From positions 1 through 64,000 of the forward strand of contig JAHHSH010000001.1 of NCBI GenBank assembly GCA_020025345.1: a DNA stretch of 64,000 nt, given 5' to 3'. A program made the translations under genes and the position numbers. This DNA is from Oscillospiraceae bacterium. GTDB lineage: Bacteria > Bacillota > Clostridia > Oscillospirales > Oscillospiraceae. Shown here piece by piece: positions 50,808-59,392 of the stretch. Positions within the stretch are counted from its first letter, which is position 1, and each line of letters starts with the position of its first letter. Below the pieces are notes generated by a model. The model searched no databases. It saw only the letters and a program-made list of their open reading frames with translations, and had not been told where the DNA came from.

Positions 50808-52201
50808 GGTTCTTCCTCCAAAATTTCCGCTAATTGTTCCATTCCCTGCCGCAGATGCTCCGGTTCAATACCGGAGTAGTTGACCACCACCACATGGAGC
50901 GGCGCATCCGCGGCGCAGCTGTAGTAATCCGAAAGCATGGCCAGCCGTACGCCCCGCACTGCAGCCTGTTCTTTCAACACGCCATCCGGCAGGTGCGTAT
51001 CCAGCCGCATCAGAAAATGCAGTCCCGCATCCTGCTCCATAATCTCCACACGCCCTGCCAGCGGCCCATTACAGATGATGTCGATCACCGTATCCCGCTT
51101 CTGTCGGTAGCGATTGCGCATCCGGTTGATGTGCTGCTCATACCGCCCCTGTGACATGAAGGCCGCCAGTGTGTGCTGCTCAAAACTGGACACGGTGCAG
51201 GCATAGAACCCCAGTTTCTCCCGATAGGCCGACAACAAATGAGGCGGCAAGATCATATAGCTGATACGGATGGACGGAGCAATGGTCTTGGAAAAAGTGT
51301 TCATATAGATGACACGCTGGTTCTCATCGGAGGAGAACATCGTAGGGATTGGCCGCCCAACGAATCGGAATTCGCTGTCGTATTCATCCTCCAAAATATA
51401 GCGTCCCTCCTTCTCCCCTGCCCAGCGCAGCAGCTCCTGCCGCCGGGTGATGGGCATAACGATGCCGGTGGGATAGTGGTGTGAGGGAGAAATATGCACC
51501 ACGTCAGCGTCGCTGCGGCGCAGCGCCTCCGCAGAGAGTCCTCCATCATCCAGCGGGAGCCTTCGCAATCGCACACCGTCGCTCTCATAGATCTTTCCGA
51601 TCTTGCTGTAACCCGGGTCCTCCACCGCATAGCACCGTTCACGCCCCAACAGCTGCACCAGCAGATGGTACAGCACTTCGCCGCCGGCACCCACGATGAT
51701 CTGCTCCGGATCCACTGTCATGCCCCGAAACTGTTGCAAATCCTGCGCAATGGCACGGCGCAGCAGCTCTGAACCATTATAGGGAGGCGGCACCAGCAGG
51801 TTTTTATCCTGCTCCAAAATGGTCTGACGCATCATCCGCGCCCAGACCGTAAATGGAAAATACTCCGCCGAAATAGAGTTTGTCACCAAATCCAAAAGAT
51901 AGGTCTTTGGCTTTTCCACCGGCTGTACCACAGGCGCAGGTGTCTCACGCAGGGGCTGCTCCAAACGGCTCACATAATACCCCTTTTTTTCCACACTATA
52001 GATATAGCCCTCGGCCATCAGCTGCTCATAGGCGTTTTTCACCGTGATCACGCTGACCTCCAGATGAGTGGCCAGCATCCGTTTAGAAGGCAGCTTCTCC
52101 CCGGCGCACAGCCGCCCGGTCAAAATATCCTCTCGGATATGGCGGTAAAGCTGCTCATATAAGCTGACGCCTCCACCTTTTTCAAACGCATAGGTCAGCA
52201 T
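50792..52201 (-). CDS. MocR-type regulator (GntR HTH fused to aminotransferase)
   Basis: A 469-residue regulator. The winged-helix GntR domain (about 8-75; LYEQLYRHIREDILTGRLCAGEKLPSKRMLATHLEVSVITVKNAYEQL) is joined by a proline-rich linker to a fold-type I aminotransferase domain. The PLP-binding Lys is in YMNTFSKTIAPSIRISYM and the cofactor Asp in YILEDEYDSEF. MocR proteins bind PLP as a signal; the PdxR type controls vitamin B6 genes. ATG 52201 is used because the region upstream is the divergent promoter. The divergent gene encodes an ECF S-component, a fitting target. Confidence 0.9.
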   Translation of the reverse strand: MLTYAFEKGGGVSLYEQLYRHIREDILTGRLCAGEKLPSKRMLATHLEVSVITVKNAYEQLMAEGYIYSVEKKGYYVSRLEQPLRETPAPVVQPVEKPKTYLLDLVTNSISAEYFPFTVWARMMRQTILEQDKNLLVPPPYNGSELLRRAIAQDLQQFRGMTVDPEQIIVGAGGEVLYHLLVQLLGRERCYAVEDPGYSKIGKIYESDGVRLRRLPLDDGGLSAEALRRSDADVVHISPSHHYPTGIVMPITRRQELLRWAGEKEGRYILEDEYDSEFRFVGRPIPTMFSSDENQRVIYMNTFSKTIAPSIRISYMILPPHLLSAYREKLGFYACTVSSFEQHTLAAFMSQGRYEQHINRMRNRYRQKRDTVIDIICNGPLAGRVEIMEQDAGLHFLMRLDTHLPDGVLKEQAAVRGVRLAMLSDYYSCAADAPLHVVVVNYSGIEPEHLRQGMEQLAEILEEEPCMTN

Positions 52202-52214
52202 AGAAGCCCTCCAT

Positions 52215-52273
52215 CTGGTATTAATATTTATCAGCAATATGGTTATTTCTTTAATACCAGTTTCCACTATAAT
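52215..52273 (+). promoter_or_regulatory. Divergent control region with inverted repeat (MocR operator candidate)
   Basis: A perfect 10-bp inverted repeat, CTGGTATTAA (52215-52224) and TTAATACCAG (52251-52260), spans 46 nt. It lies between the MocR start (52201) and the -10 TATAAT (52268-52273) of the plus-strand transporter gene. The repeat covers the place of the -35, and the -35 itself is poor, which suits an activator-dependent promoter. Confidence 0.65.
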
Positions 52274-52307
52274 ACAGGTAAGAACGAAAAGCAAGGAGAG
52301 TTTTCCT

Positions 52308-52823
52308 ATGCAGAACAAGAATCTTAGAAAATTGGTAATGGCCGCGCTGATGGCTGCTTTGGTGTTTGTTGCCACCATGGTCATTAAGATTCCTACTCCC
52401 ACCAACGGCTATTTGAATCTGGGTGACTGCTTTGTGTTGCTGTCTGGCTGGCTGCTGGGGCCTTGGTACGGCTTTGCCGCCGGCGGTATCGGCTCCATGC
52501 TGGTAGATCTGCTGGGCGGTTATTTTCAGTATGTGCCCGGTACTTTTTTGATTAAGGGTCTGATGGCACTGGTCGCTGCATTTCTCTACAAGGCACTGCA
52601 CAAGACCGTTCCCGCTGCGGCGCTGCCGATCAGTGGTCTGGTAGGCGAGTGCATTATGGTCGGCGGCTACTATCTCTACGAGTCCACCGTCTGCGGCTAC
52701 GGCTTCATGGGCGCCGCTGCCGGCACCCCCGGTAACTGCGTGCAAGGGGTTGCAGGTCTGATCATTGGTATCGCTTTGATGGCCATCATCCGCAGCACAA
52801 AGCTGGATCAGAAGTTGATTTAA
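52308..52823 (+). CDS. ECF transporter S-component family protein
   Basis: A 171-residue membrane protein with five to six helices. The N-terminal LRKLVMAALMAALVFVATM contains the Ala-rich helix of S-components that docks on the energizing module. LNLGDCFVLLSGWLLGPWYGFAAGGIGSMLVDLLGGY is characteristic of the COG4720-like group, which contains vitamin transporters for pyridoxine or hydroxymethylpyrimidine. Since the divergent regulator is MocR-type, pyridoxine (vitamin B6) is the best guess, but unproven. AAGGAGAG precedes ATG 52308. Confidence 0.82.
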   Translation: MQNKNLRKLVMAALMAALVFVATMVIKIPTPTNGYLNLGDCFVLLSGWLLGPWYGFAAGGIGSMLVDLLGGYFQYVPGTFLIKGLMALVAAFLYKALHKTVPAAALPISGLVGECIMVGGYYLYESTVCGYGFMGAAAGTPGNCVQGVAGLIIGIALMAIIRSTKLDQKLI

Positions 52824-52874
52824 AAGTATCCATATGGTATGATACCAAGAGGAGTGGTGTACCGCTCCTCTTGT
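52816..52874 (+). promoter_or_regulatory. Promoter and leader hairpin of the DUF436 gene
   Basis: TTGATT (52816-52821), 17 nt, TATGAT (52839-52844). The -10 lies within TGGTATGATACCA (52836-52848), which repeats the TGGTAT core of the MocR inverted repeat. Next is a hairpin CAAGAGGAGTGG / CCGCTCCTCTTG (52847-52858 and 52863-52874) with no T-run. Confidence 0.55.
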
Positions 52875-52903
52875 AGCACATTGGGAAAGGAATGGTATAA
52901 ATC

Positions 52904-53503
52904 ATGGCTGGAACGATTCATGATGCAGAGAGTACCGCAATTCTGAAGACAATTCACGACGACGCAGCTGCCGCAGCTGAACAACTGGTGGAGGCCGCCA
53001 AGCTGCACAAGGGCCAGATCGTTGTGATCGGCTGCAGCAGCAGTGAGGCAGTTGGTCGATGTGTGGGCAGTTGGTCTACCCCGGAGGTGGGGCAGGCGAT
53101 TTACGACGGACTCAACAGCGTTTTCGGTCCCAAGGGCATCTATATTGCCGCGCAGTGCTGCGAGCACTTGAACCGGGCGTTGATCGTGGAACACGAGGCT
53201 GTTCCCAACGCCGAAATCGTCAACGTAGTCCCTCAGCCCAAGGCTGGCGGCTCCTTTGCTACCGCTGCATATAACAATTTTAAACACCCCGTGGCACTGG
53301 AAGAGTTGCAGGCCGACGCAGGTCTGGATATTGGCGGCACACTGATTGGTATGCACTTGAAGAAGGTCGCCGTCCCTGTTCGTCTGGAACAGGATCACAT
53401 CGGTCAGGCTCTTTTGTTAGCCGCTCGTGTTCGCCCCAAGTTCATCGGCGGCGAGCGTGCCTACTACAATAACGCCTTGAAAGACGGCTATCCCGAATTC
53501 TAA
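52904..53503 (+). CDS. DUF436 (TIGR01440/YwlG-like) protein
   Basis: A 199-residue protein of the TIGR01440/YwlG family, which has no established function. Recognisable parts are VVIGCSSSEAVGR (about 42-54), IYIAAQCCEHLNRALIVE (about 80-97) and PQPKAGGSFATAAY, all strongly conserved in the family, plus a C-terminal YYNNALKDGYPEF. It is probably a cytoplasmic enzyme with a Cys-rich pocket. It lies 80 nt after the ECF gene with a possible own promoter and a terminator after it. Confidence 0.88.
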   Translation: MAGTIHDAESTAILKTIHDDAAAAAEQLVEAAKLHKGQIVVIGCSSSEAVGRCVGSWSTPEVGQAIYDGLNSVFGPKGIYIAAQCCEHLNRALIVEHEAVPNAEIVNVVPQPKAGGSFATAAYNNFKHPVALEELQADAGLDIGGTLIGMHLKKVAVPVRLEQDHIGQALLLAARVRPKFIGGERAYYNNALKDGYPEF

Positions 53504-53514
53504 ATCATTGATTC

Positions 53515-53557
53515 AAAAGGGGGCGCAGCAGCTTAAAGCTGTTGCGCCCCCTTTTTA
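53515..53557 (+). terminator. Terminator after the DUF436 gene
   Basis: GGGGGCGCAGCAGCTT (53519-53534) pairs with AAGCTGTTGCGCCCCC (53536-53551) through one wobble, then TTTTTA. Confidence 0.9.
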
Positions 53558-53666
53558 TTGCCCTACAGGACAGGGGCAGCCCCCTAAGCCTCTGCCCCTG
53601 TCCTGTTCATGGCCTTTTCCGCATACAGAGCACTTTTCCTGTAAAAAGTACTCCTTTAGATTATAT

Positions 53667-53984
53667 TTATCGATAGGAAATATCTATATCAAACCAAGTT
53701 TTCAAATAGTACCATAAAACCTCTGCGATCCCGATTACCGCGGCATATATAAGCAGCGCCCCAACGATCGTAAGCAGCGTCAGTTTCCACCGTCTTGCTA
53801 TAACAGTAGAAATAATGGTTGCAATATATAAAGCGTAAACACCTTGGGCACCTAGGAAATGTAGATCAAAGGACTCTAAAACCAAGCCCTCAAAAGGAAT
53901 CCAGAAAAACAGCAAACCTATCAGCAAATAGGATATCCGACAAAGCCAATTCGCACCCTTCCATCTTTCGGTGATTTTTTTCAT
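53667..53984 (-). CDS. Small uncharacterised membrane protein
   Basis: A 105-residue protein with three hydrophobic helices (about 17-35, 46-63 and 69-92). The N-terminus is basic and amphipathic (KKITERWKGANWLCR). AAGGAGG lies 7 nt before the ATG and a promoter candidate is 69 nt upstream, so it is a real gene. It is AT-rich and has no family I can name. Confidence 0.7.
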   Translation of the reverse strand: MKKITERWKGANWLCRISYLLIGLLFFWIPFEGLVLESFDLHFLGAQGVYALYIATIISTVIARRWKLTLLTIVGALLIYAAVIGIAEVLWYYLKTWFDIDISYR

Positions 53985-54052
53985 TGCCCCTCCTTTCTAT
54001 GTTCTGCAGCAAACAGAACAGCGCCTTGTATTTTTCAACTTTTGGTAGGGAC

Positions 54053-54082
54053 AATATACCATAGCGAACCAACACCAATCAA
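54053..54082 (-). promoter_or_regulatory. Promoter of the small membrane protein gene
   Basis: Minus strand: TTGATT (54077-54082), 18 nt, TATATT (54053-54058). Confidence 0.5.
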
Positions 54083-54380
54083 CTATTTATTGCTTAAAAC
54101 CACGAATATTTTCATTCTATTCATATATGATTATCCGCAAGCTCACGCAAAACGGAAACTATTCAGGCTCTTTGATCTATGCTTTCTGCCCTAAACTTTC
54201 CTGTCCCTCCTACCTTTCCCGGGTAGGGTTCTCACTACAAAAGAGGTAAAAGAGTGTTTCTGGATGCGTCGTATTTCACAAGCTTTTCAACACCATCCAT
54301 CTATTATAGTAACTCAGTCGCCCCCTCTGTTATCCACATATCCGACAAGCATAAGAGACATAACGAAGTTACACAAGCGC
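54083..54380. other. AT-rich interval without recognised content
   Basis: About 300 nt between the small membrane protein gene and the terminator of the butyrate cluster. No open frame has both a ribosome site and family likeness, and I see no RNA structure or repeat. Confidence 0.45.
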
Positions 54381-54415
54381 AAAAAAGGGCTGTCCCAAAA
54401 TGGGACAGCCCTTTT
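54381..54415 (-). terminator. Terminator of the butyrate cluster
   Basis: A 15-bp stem (AAAAGGGCTGTCCCA at 54383-54397 with its complement at 54401-54415), loop AAA. Its A-run gives six T on the minus strand; it is 20 nt after etfA. Confidence 0.9.
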
Positions 54416-54435
54416 ATCATCTTAGCGATGATCCA

Positions 54436-55551
54436 TTACATAGCAGCCTTAGCAGCCTTAATGGACTCAATCAGCTGGGGAACAACCTTGAACAGGTCGC
54501 CGGTGATACCGTAATCAGCCACCTCAAAGATGGGAGCGGTAGCGTTCTTGTTCACGGCAATGATGCACTCGGAATCCTGCATACCAGCCTTGTGCTGGAT
54601 AGCACCGGAGATACCCAGAGCAATGTATACCTTGGGATGAACGGTCTTACCGGTCTGGCCAACCTGATGGTCAGCAGAGATCCAGCCAGCGTCAACGCAG
54701 GCACGGGAAGAACCAACAACGCCACCCAGAACATCAGCCAGCTCCTGAGCCAGGGCAATACCCTTCTCAACATCCTTGCTGATACCACGGCCGACGGAAA
54801 CGATGAAGTCAGCACCGATCAGGTCAACCATCTTCTTGGCAGCCTTGACGATCTCGACAACCTCGGTCTTCACATCCTCAGCGGTCAGAGTGAACTCGGG
54901 ATGCAGAATCTCAACACTCTCAGCCTTAGCAGCATCGAAGTCGCGCTTCTTCATAACACCGGGACGAACGGTAGCCATAGCAGGACGGAAACGGGGGCAA
55001 ACGATGGTAGCCATCAGGTGACCGCCGAAAGCAGGACGGGTCATCTTCAGGTTGGTGTTCACATCGAACAGCTTGCTCTCGAAGTTCATGTTGTCGACGT
55101 CCATAGCGGAACCGGTACGCAGGAAGTTCTTGTAGCCTTCCAGGTCGATGTCCAGGTGAGTGCAGTCAGCGCACAGACCGGTGTGCAGACGACCAGCGCA
55201 ACGGGGAGCCAGGTCACGGCCGATGTTGGAAGCACCAAACAGCAGGACCTCAGGCTTAATCTCCTCAACAGCATCAACGATCACCTTGGTGTAGGCGTCG
55301 GTGGTGTAGTCCTTCAGCAGGGGGCTGTTGTATACGTACACCTTATCAGCGCCGTAGCCACCCAGCTCCTTAGCGATACCGTCAACGTTATCGCCCAGCA
55401 GAATACCGCAGAGCTGAACGCCCAGCTCGTCGGCCAGCTTGCGGCCCTCGGAGATCAGTTCAAAAGTAGTGGGCATCATCTCGCCCTGACGCTGCTCACA
55501 GAAAACCCAAACGTTTTTGAAGGCAGCGATATCAGCACTATTAAAAGCCAT
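54436..55551 (-). CDS. etfA: Electron transfer flavoprotein subunit alpha
   Basis: EtfA pairs with EtfB and accepts or bifurcates electrons for butyryl-CoA dehydrogenase. The 371-residue protein has an N-terminal domain I and the C-terminal FAD-binding domain (about 245-371) with GGVVGSSRACVDAGWISADHQVGQTGKTVHPKVYIALGISGAIQH. The length exceeds the about 320 of housekeeping EtfA because of a longer N-terminal segment, as in several clostridial Bcd-linked forms. It is the last gene of the crt-hbd-bcd-etfBA unit. Confidence 0.96.
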   Translation of the reverse strand: MAFNSADIAAFKNVWVFCEQRQGEMMPTTFELISEGRKLADELGVQLCGILLGDNVDGIAKELGGYGADKVYVYNSPLLKDYTTDAYTKVIVDAVEEIKPEVLLFGASNIGRDLAPRCAGRLHTGLCADCTHLDIDLEGYKNFLRTGSAMDVDNMNFESKLFDVNTNLKMTRPAFGGHLMATIVCPRFRPAMATVRPGVMKKRDFDAAKAESVEILHPEFTLTAEDVKTEVVEIVKAAKKMVDLIGADFIVSVGRGISKDVEKGIALAQELADVLGGVVGSSRACVDAGWISADHQVGQTGKTVHPKVYIALGISGAIQHKAGMQDSECIIAVNKNATAPIFEVADYGITGDLFKVVPQLIESIKAAKAAM

Positions 55552-55570
55552 AATTCGTAACTCCTTTCAA

Positions 55571-56371
55571 TCAGATGATGTGCTTGGCAGCCAGGATGCC
55601 GGCCAGCTTGTCGGTTGTTTCCTTGCCGTCGCCTTCCAGCATCATGCCAACACCCTTCTGAGGAGGAGTGAAAGACTTATAAATGTTGGTGGGAGAACCC
55701 TTCAGGCCGATGGTGGTGGCATCGATCAGAGCATGATCCTTCAGTGCGGGGTAGTCCATGATGGTCAGGGGCTTGGAATAAGCATCGAAAGCACCGCCAA
55801 CGGACAGATAACGAGGAGTGTTCAGCTCCTTGATGCAGGTAATCATGCAGGGGGTCTGGACCTTCACGGTCATGTAACCATCTTCCAGCATACGCTTGAC
55901 GGTCAGGGTATTGCCTTCCATCTTGATCTCGCCAGCATAGGAGACCTGAGGCAGGTGCAGCTTCTCAGCGATCTGAGGACCAACCTGTGCGGTATCACCA
56001 TCGATAGCCTGACGGCCAGCCAGAATCAGATCGTCGTCCTCAACACCGTAGGTGTCGATAGCAGCAGCCAGAATCTGGGAAGTAGCATAAGTATCGGAAC
56101 CGCCGAACTCACGAGCGGTAACCAGAACGCCTTCGTCCACGCCCATAGCCATCAGCTCACGCAGCATGCCCTCTGCAGGAGGGGGGCCCATGGTGAAAGC
56201 TACGACCTTGCAGCCCAGCTCATCCTTCAGTGCCAGAGCGGCCTCAACGGCGTTCAGGTCATCGGGGTTGATGATGGTCTGCATGGAAGCACGATCCAGA
56301 GTACCATCGGGGTTCACGGCCACCTTTCCGGAGGTATCGGGAACCTGCTTAACAGTAACTAAAATTTTCAT
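55571..56371 (-). CDS. etfB: Electron transfer flavoprotein subunit beta
   Basis: EtfB binds a second flavin or nucleotide and forms the EtfAB dimer. The 266-residue protein has VTVKQVPDTSGKVAVNPDGTLDRASMQTIINPDDLNAVEAAL at the N-terminus and the ILAGRQAIDGDTAQVGPQIAEKL segment (about 116-138) typical of clostridial EtfB. In Bcd/EtfAB complexes this subunit helps couple crotonyl-CoA reduction by NADH to ferredoxin reduction. A strong AGGAGG site precedes the ATG. It is 19 nt from etfA. Confidence 0.96.
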   Translation of the reverse strand: MKILVTVKQVPDTSGKVAVNPDGTLDRASMQTIINPDDLNAVEAALALKDELGCKVVAFTMGPPPAEGMLRELMAMGVDEGVLVTAREFGGSDTYATSQILAAAIDTYGVEDDDLILAGRQAIDGDTAQVGPQIAEKLHLPQVSYAGEIKMEGNTLTVKRMLEDGYMTVKVQTPCMITCIKELNTPRYLSVGGAFDAYSKPLTIMDYPALKDHALIDATTIGLKGSPTNIYKSFTPPQKGVGMMLEGDGKETTDKLAGILAAKHII

Positions 56372-56391
56372 TTTACCTTTTACCTCCTCAA

Positions 56392-57534
56392 TTACTTAAC
56401 ACCCAAGTGGCTGGAAATGACCATACGCTGTACCTCAGAAGTACCCTCATAGATCTCGGTGATCTTAGCGTCGCGCATCATGCGCTCCACGGGATACTCA
56501 CGGGTATAGCCGTAACCGCCGAACAGCTGTACGGCGCGACGAGTCACATCGGAAGCAGCTTCGGCAGCAAACAGCTTAGCCATAGCAGCGTCCATGCTGT
56601 AGGGCTCGTGGTTCTGCTTCTTCATAGCAGCAGAGTAGACCAGGAACTGAGCAGCCTGCATGCGGGTATGCATGTCAGCCAGCTGGAACTGAGTGTTCTG
56701 GAACTGAGACAGTCTTCTCTTGAACTGTACGCGCTCCTTGGTATACTTGATAGCCTCTTCAACAGCGCCCTCGCCCAGGCCCAGAGCCTGAGAAGCGATA
56801 CCGATACGGCCGCCGTCCAGAGTCTGCATAGCGATCTTGAAGCCCTTGCCTTCCTTACCCAGCAGGTTCTCCTTAGGAACGATGCAGTCCTCGAAGATCA
56901 GGTCGCAGGTAGAGCTGCCGCGGATACCCATCTTCTTCTCGTGCTTGCCCTGAGAGAAGCCGGGGAAGTCCTTCTCCACGATGAAAGCGGAGATACCATG
57001 GTTGCCCTTGGAAGGATCAGTCATAGCGAAGACCACGAAGGTATCAGCAACGTTACCGTTGGTGATGAAGCACTTGGAACCGTTCAGAACGTAGTGGTCA
57101 CCCTCCAGAACAGCAGTGGTCTGCTGACCGGAAGCATCGGTACCAGCGTTGGGCTCGGTCAGACCGAAAGCACCGATCTTCTTACCGGAGCACAGGTCGG
57201 GCAGATACTTTTTCTTCTGCTCCTCGGTACCATGCTCAAAGATAGGAGCGCAGCACAGGGAGGTATGTGCAGAAACGATAACAGCCGTCGTACCGCAAAC
57301 CTTGGCCAGCTCTTCCACGCACATAGCATAGGACAGAACATCGCCGCCGGCTCCGCCGTACTCCTTGGGGAAGTAAATACCCATCATGCCCAGCTTTGCC
57401 ATCTTCTCGACGGTCTCCATGGGGAAACGCTCTTCCTCATCGATTTCAGCGGCCAGGGGCTTTACTTCGTTCTCTGCGAATTCGCGATACATCTTGCGAA
57501 CGAGCAGCTGTTCCTTAGTCAGATGGAAATCCAT
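56392..57534 (-). CDS. bcd: Butyryl-CoA dehydrogenase (acyl-CoA dehydrogenase)
   Basis: Reduces crotonyl-CoA to butyryl-CoA with its own FAD. The 380-residue protein has AFGLTEPNAGTDASGQQTTA (about 121-140), the signature FITNGNVADTFVVFAMTD, and the catalytic base Glu in KITEIYEGTSEVQRMVISSHLG near residue 365. The length and the association with etfBA and crt-hbd mark it as the short-chain clostridial type. AAGGAG precedes ATG 57534. Confidence 0.95.
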   Translation of the reverse strand: MDFHLTKEQLLVRKMYREFAENEVKPLAAEIDEEERFPMETVEKMAKLGMMGIYFPKEYGGAGGDVLSYAMCVEELAKVCGTTAVIVSAHTSLCCAPIFEHGTEEQKKKYLPDLCSGKKIGAFGLTEPNAGTDASGQQTTAVLEGDHYVLNGSKCFITNGNVADTFVVFAMTDPSKGNHGISAFIVEKDFPGFSQGKHEKKMGIRGSSTCDLIFEDCIVPKENLLGKEGKGFKIAMQTLDGGRIGIASQALGLGEGAVEEAIKYTKERVQFKRRLSQFQNTQFQLADMHTRMQAAQFLVYSAAMKKQNHEPYSMDAAMAKLFAAEAASDVTRRAVQLFGGYGYTREYPVERMMRDAKITEIYEGTSEVQRMVISSHLGVK

Positions 57535-57555
57535 ACTCTTTTCTCCTTTTCCGAA

Positions 57556-58392
57556 TTACTTTTTGTAGTTGAAGAAGCCCTCGCCGCTCTTGATACCGAG
57601 CTTGCCGGCGCGAACCATCTTCCGAATCAGTACGTTTGCACGATACTTGCTGTCGTGGGTCTCATTGTACAGGACATCCATGATGTTCAGCACGATATCC
57701 CAGCCGATCAGATCGCCCAGGTGCAGGGGGCCCATGGGGTGGTTAGCACCCAGCTGCATAGCAATATCGATATCTTCTGCGGAAGCAACGCCTTCCTGCA
57801 GAACGCAAACGCCTTCGTTGCAGTAGGGAATCAGGATCTTATTGACAACGAAGCCGGGAGCCTCATTGACAATAACAGGAGTCTTACCGATCTCAATAGA
57901 CAGGTTCTTGATGGTCTCCACCAGGGAGGCAGGAGTGTTAGCACCAGCAATGACCTCGACCAACTTCATAGCGGGCACGGGGTTAAAGAAGTGCATACCA
58001 ACCAACTCATGCTTCAGGCCGGAAGCCATCTCAGTGATGGACAGGGAAGAAGTGTTGGTAGCAAAGATGGTGCTCTCCTTGCAGATAGCATCCAGCTTGC
58101 CCAGGATGTCCTTCTTGGTAGCCATGTTCTCAGCAACGCACTCGATGACCAGATCGGCATCGGCAGCAGCCTCAAACTCCTCTACCACGACGCGGCTCAT
58201 CAGATCATCAGCAGCTTCCTGAGTCATCTTGCCCTTAGCAACTCTCTTTGCCAAGGAAGCAGCCAGCTTATCGCGATGACGCTGTGCGCTAGCAACGCTG
58301 GACGCATACATCATGGCCACATGGCCCTTGGACGCGAATACCTGTGCAATACCACTGCCCATTGTACCGGCACCAAAAATTGCAACTTTCAT
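57556..58392 (-). CDS. hbd: 3-hydroxybutyryl-CoA dehydrogenase
   Basis: Reduces acetoacetyl-CoA to 3-hydroxybutyryl-CoA with NADH. The 278-residue protein has the Rossmann fold motif IFGAGTMGSGIAQVFASKGH (about 4-23), the catalytic MHFFNPVPAMKLVEVI and EAPGFVVNKILIPYCNEG segments, and the C-terminal GPLHLGDLIGWDIVLNIMD. AGGAGGAACGA precedes the ATG. A short GC hairpin in the 77-nt gap after crt (about 58436-58453) could mark mRNA processing. Confidence 0.96.
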   Translation of the reverse strand: MKVAIFGAGTMGSGIAQVFASKGHVAMMYASSVASAQRHRDKLAASLAKRVAKGKMTQEAADDLMSRVVVEEFEAAADADLVIECVAENMATKKDILGKLDAICKESTIFATNTSSLSITEMASGLKHELVGMHFFNPVPAMKLVEVIAGANTPASLVETIKNLSIEIGKTPVIVNEAPGFVVNKILIPYCNEGVCVLQEGVASAEDIDIAMQLGANHPMGPLHLGDLIGWDIVLNIMDVLYNETHDSKYRANVLIRKMVRAGKLGIKSGEGFFNYKK

Positions 58393-58469
58393 GATTCGTT
58401 CCTCCTACATAAAATTTAAAATACACTTTAATCATCAGGCCGGAGGGGCCTGTTAATTAACAAAAAGGA

Positions 58470-59249
58470 TTACTTGTTCTGATAGGGCTCATGCTTGCGC
58501 TTCTCCAGGAATGCGCTCATGCCCTCTTTCTGATCAGCGGTCTCGAAGCAGCTGCCGAACAGCTTCTCCTCCACAACAATTGCCTGATCCATATCTACCT
58601 GCAGGCCGTCGTTGATAGCCTTCTTGCAGGCGCGAACAGCGATCGGTGCGTTCTTGGCGATGGTGGTGGCCATCTTCTCCGCAGCAGCCATCAGCTCTTC
58701 CACGGGATAGATCGCGTTGACCAGACCAATTCGCAGGGCCTCATCGGCCTTGATATTTTTAGCGGTGTAGATCATCTGCTTGGCCATACCAGGGCCTACC
58801 AGACGAGCCAGACGCTGGGTGCCGCCGAAACCGGGAGTAATGCCCAAACCGGCCTCCGGCTGGCCAAACACTGCGCTGTCAGCACACAGGCGGATGTCAC
58901 AGCTCATAGCCAGCTCGCAGCCGCCGCCCAGAGCAAAGCCGTTCACAGCGGCGATGGTGGGGATCGGCAGAGTCTCCAGCTTGCGGAACACATCATTGCC
59001 CTTCTTACCGAAGCTCTCGCCCTCAGCCTTCGTCAGGCTGCTCATTTCACCGATGTCAGCACCGGCCACGAAAGCCTTCTCACCTGCACCGGTCAGCACC
59101 AGAGCATAAATCTCCTCGTCGGCCTTTACCTGCTCCACCAGCTCGTTCAGATCCTCCAGCACTTGAGAATTCAAGGCATTGAGAGCCTTAGGACGGTTGA
59201 TGGTTGCCACTGCAATGTGGCCCTTCTTTTCCAGCAAAACATTCGTCAC
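58470..59249 (-). CDS. crt: Short-chain enoyl-CoA hydratase (crotonase)
   Basis: Dehydrates 3-hydroxybutyryl-CoA to crotonyl-CoA. The 259-residue protein has AFVAGADIGEM (oxyanion hole, about 59-69), PIPTIAAVNGFALGGGCELAMSCDIR (catalytic Glu) and FGQPEAGLGITPGFGGTQRLARLVG. The GTG at 59249 is chosen since AAGGAGG lies 9 nt upstream; an in-frame ATG at 59270 precedes that ribosome site. It is the first gene of the cluster. No thiolase gene is adjacent. Confidence 0.95.
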   Translation of the reverse strand: MTNVLLEKKGHIAVATINRPKALNALNSQVLEDLNELVEQVKADEEIYALVLTGAGEKAFVAGADIGEMSSLTKAEGESFGKKGNDVFRKLETLPIPTIAAVNGFALGGGCELAMSCDIRLCADSAVFGQPEAGLGITPGFGGTQRLARLVGPGMAKQMIYTAKNIKADEALRIGLVNAIYPVEELMAAAEKMATTIAKNAPIAVRACKKAINDGLQVDMDQAIVVEEKLFGSCFETADQKEGMSAFLEKRKHEPYQNK

Positions 59250-59363
59250 GTTGGGTTTCCTCCTTCTCATTTAAGCCGTGCGTACACGGTGCAGCGTGCG
59301 CCGTGGCGCGCTTATTGGAGAGGTTGCTGTACTTCCAGCATATTTCCCCTTCATACATTATGC

Positions 59364-59392
59364 ATTATAGTATATCGTCTAAAATTTATCAA
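59364..59392 (-). promoter_or_regulatory. Promoter of the butyrate cluster
   Basis: Minus strand: TTGATA (59387-59392), 17 nt, TATAAT (59364-59369), 115 nt before crt. The leader (59250-59358) shows no riboswitch that I recognise. Confidence 0.8.

Noticed and set aside
54254..54514. Plus-strand open frame overlapping the etfA terminator
   Set aside because: It crosses a strong terminator and the etfA 3' end in antisense, with no ribosome site.
56407..58419. A 670-codon open frame antisense to bcd and hbd
   Set aside because: It spans two genes and a gap on the other strand, with no ribosome site and low-complexity composition.
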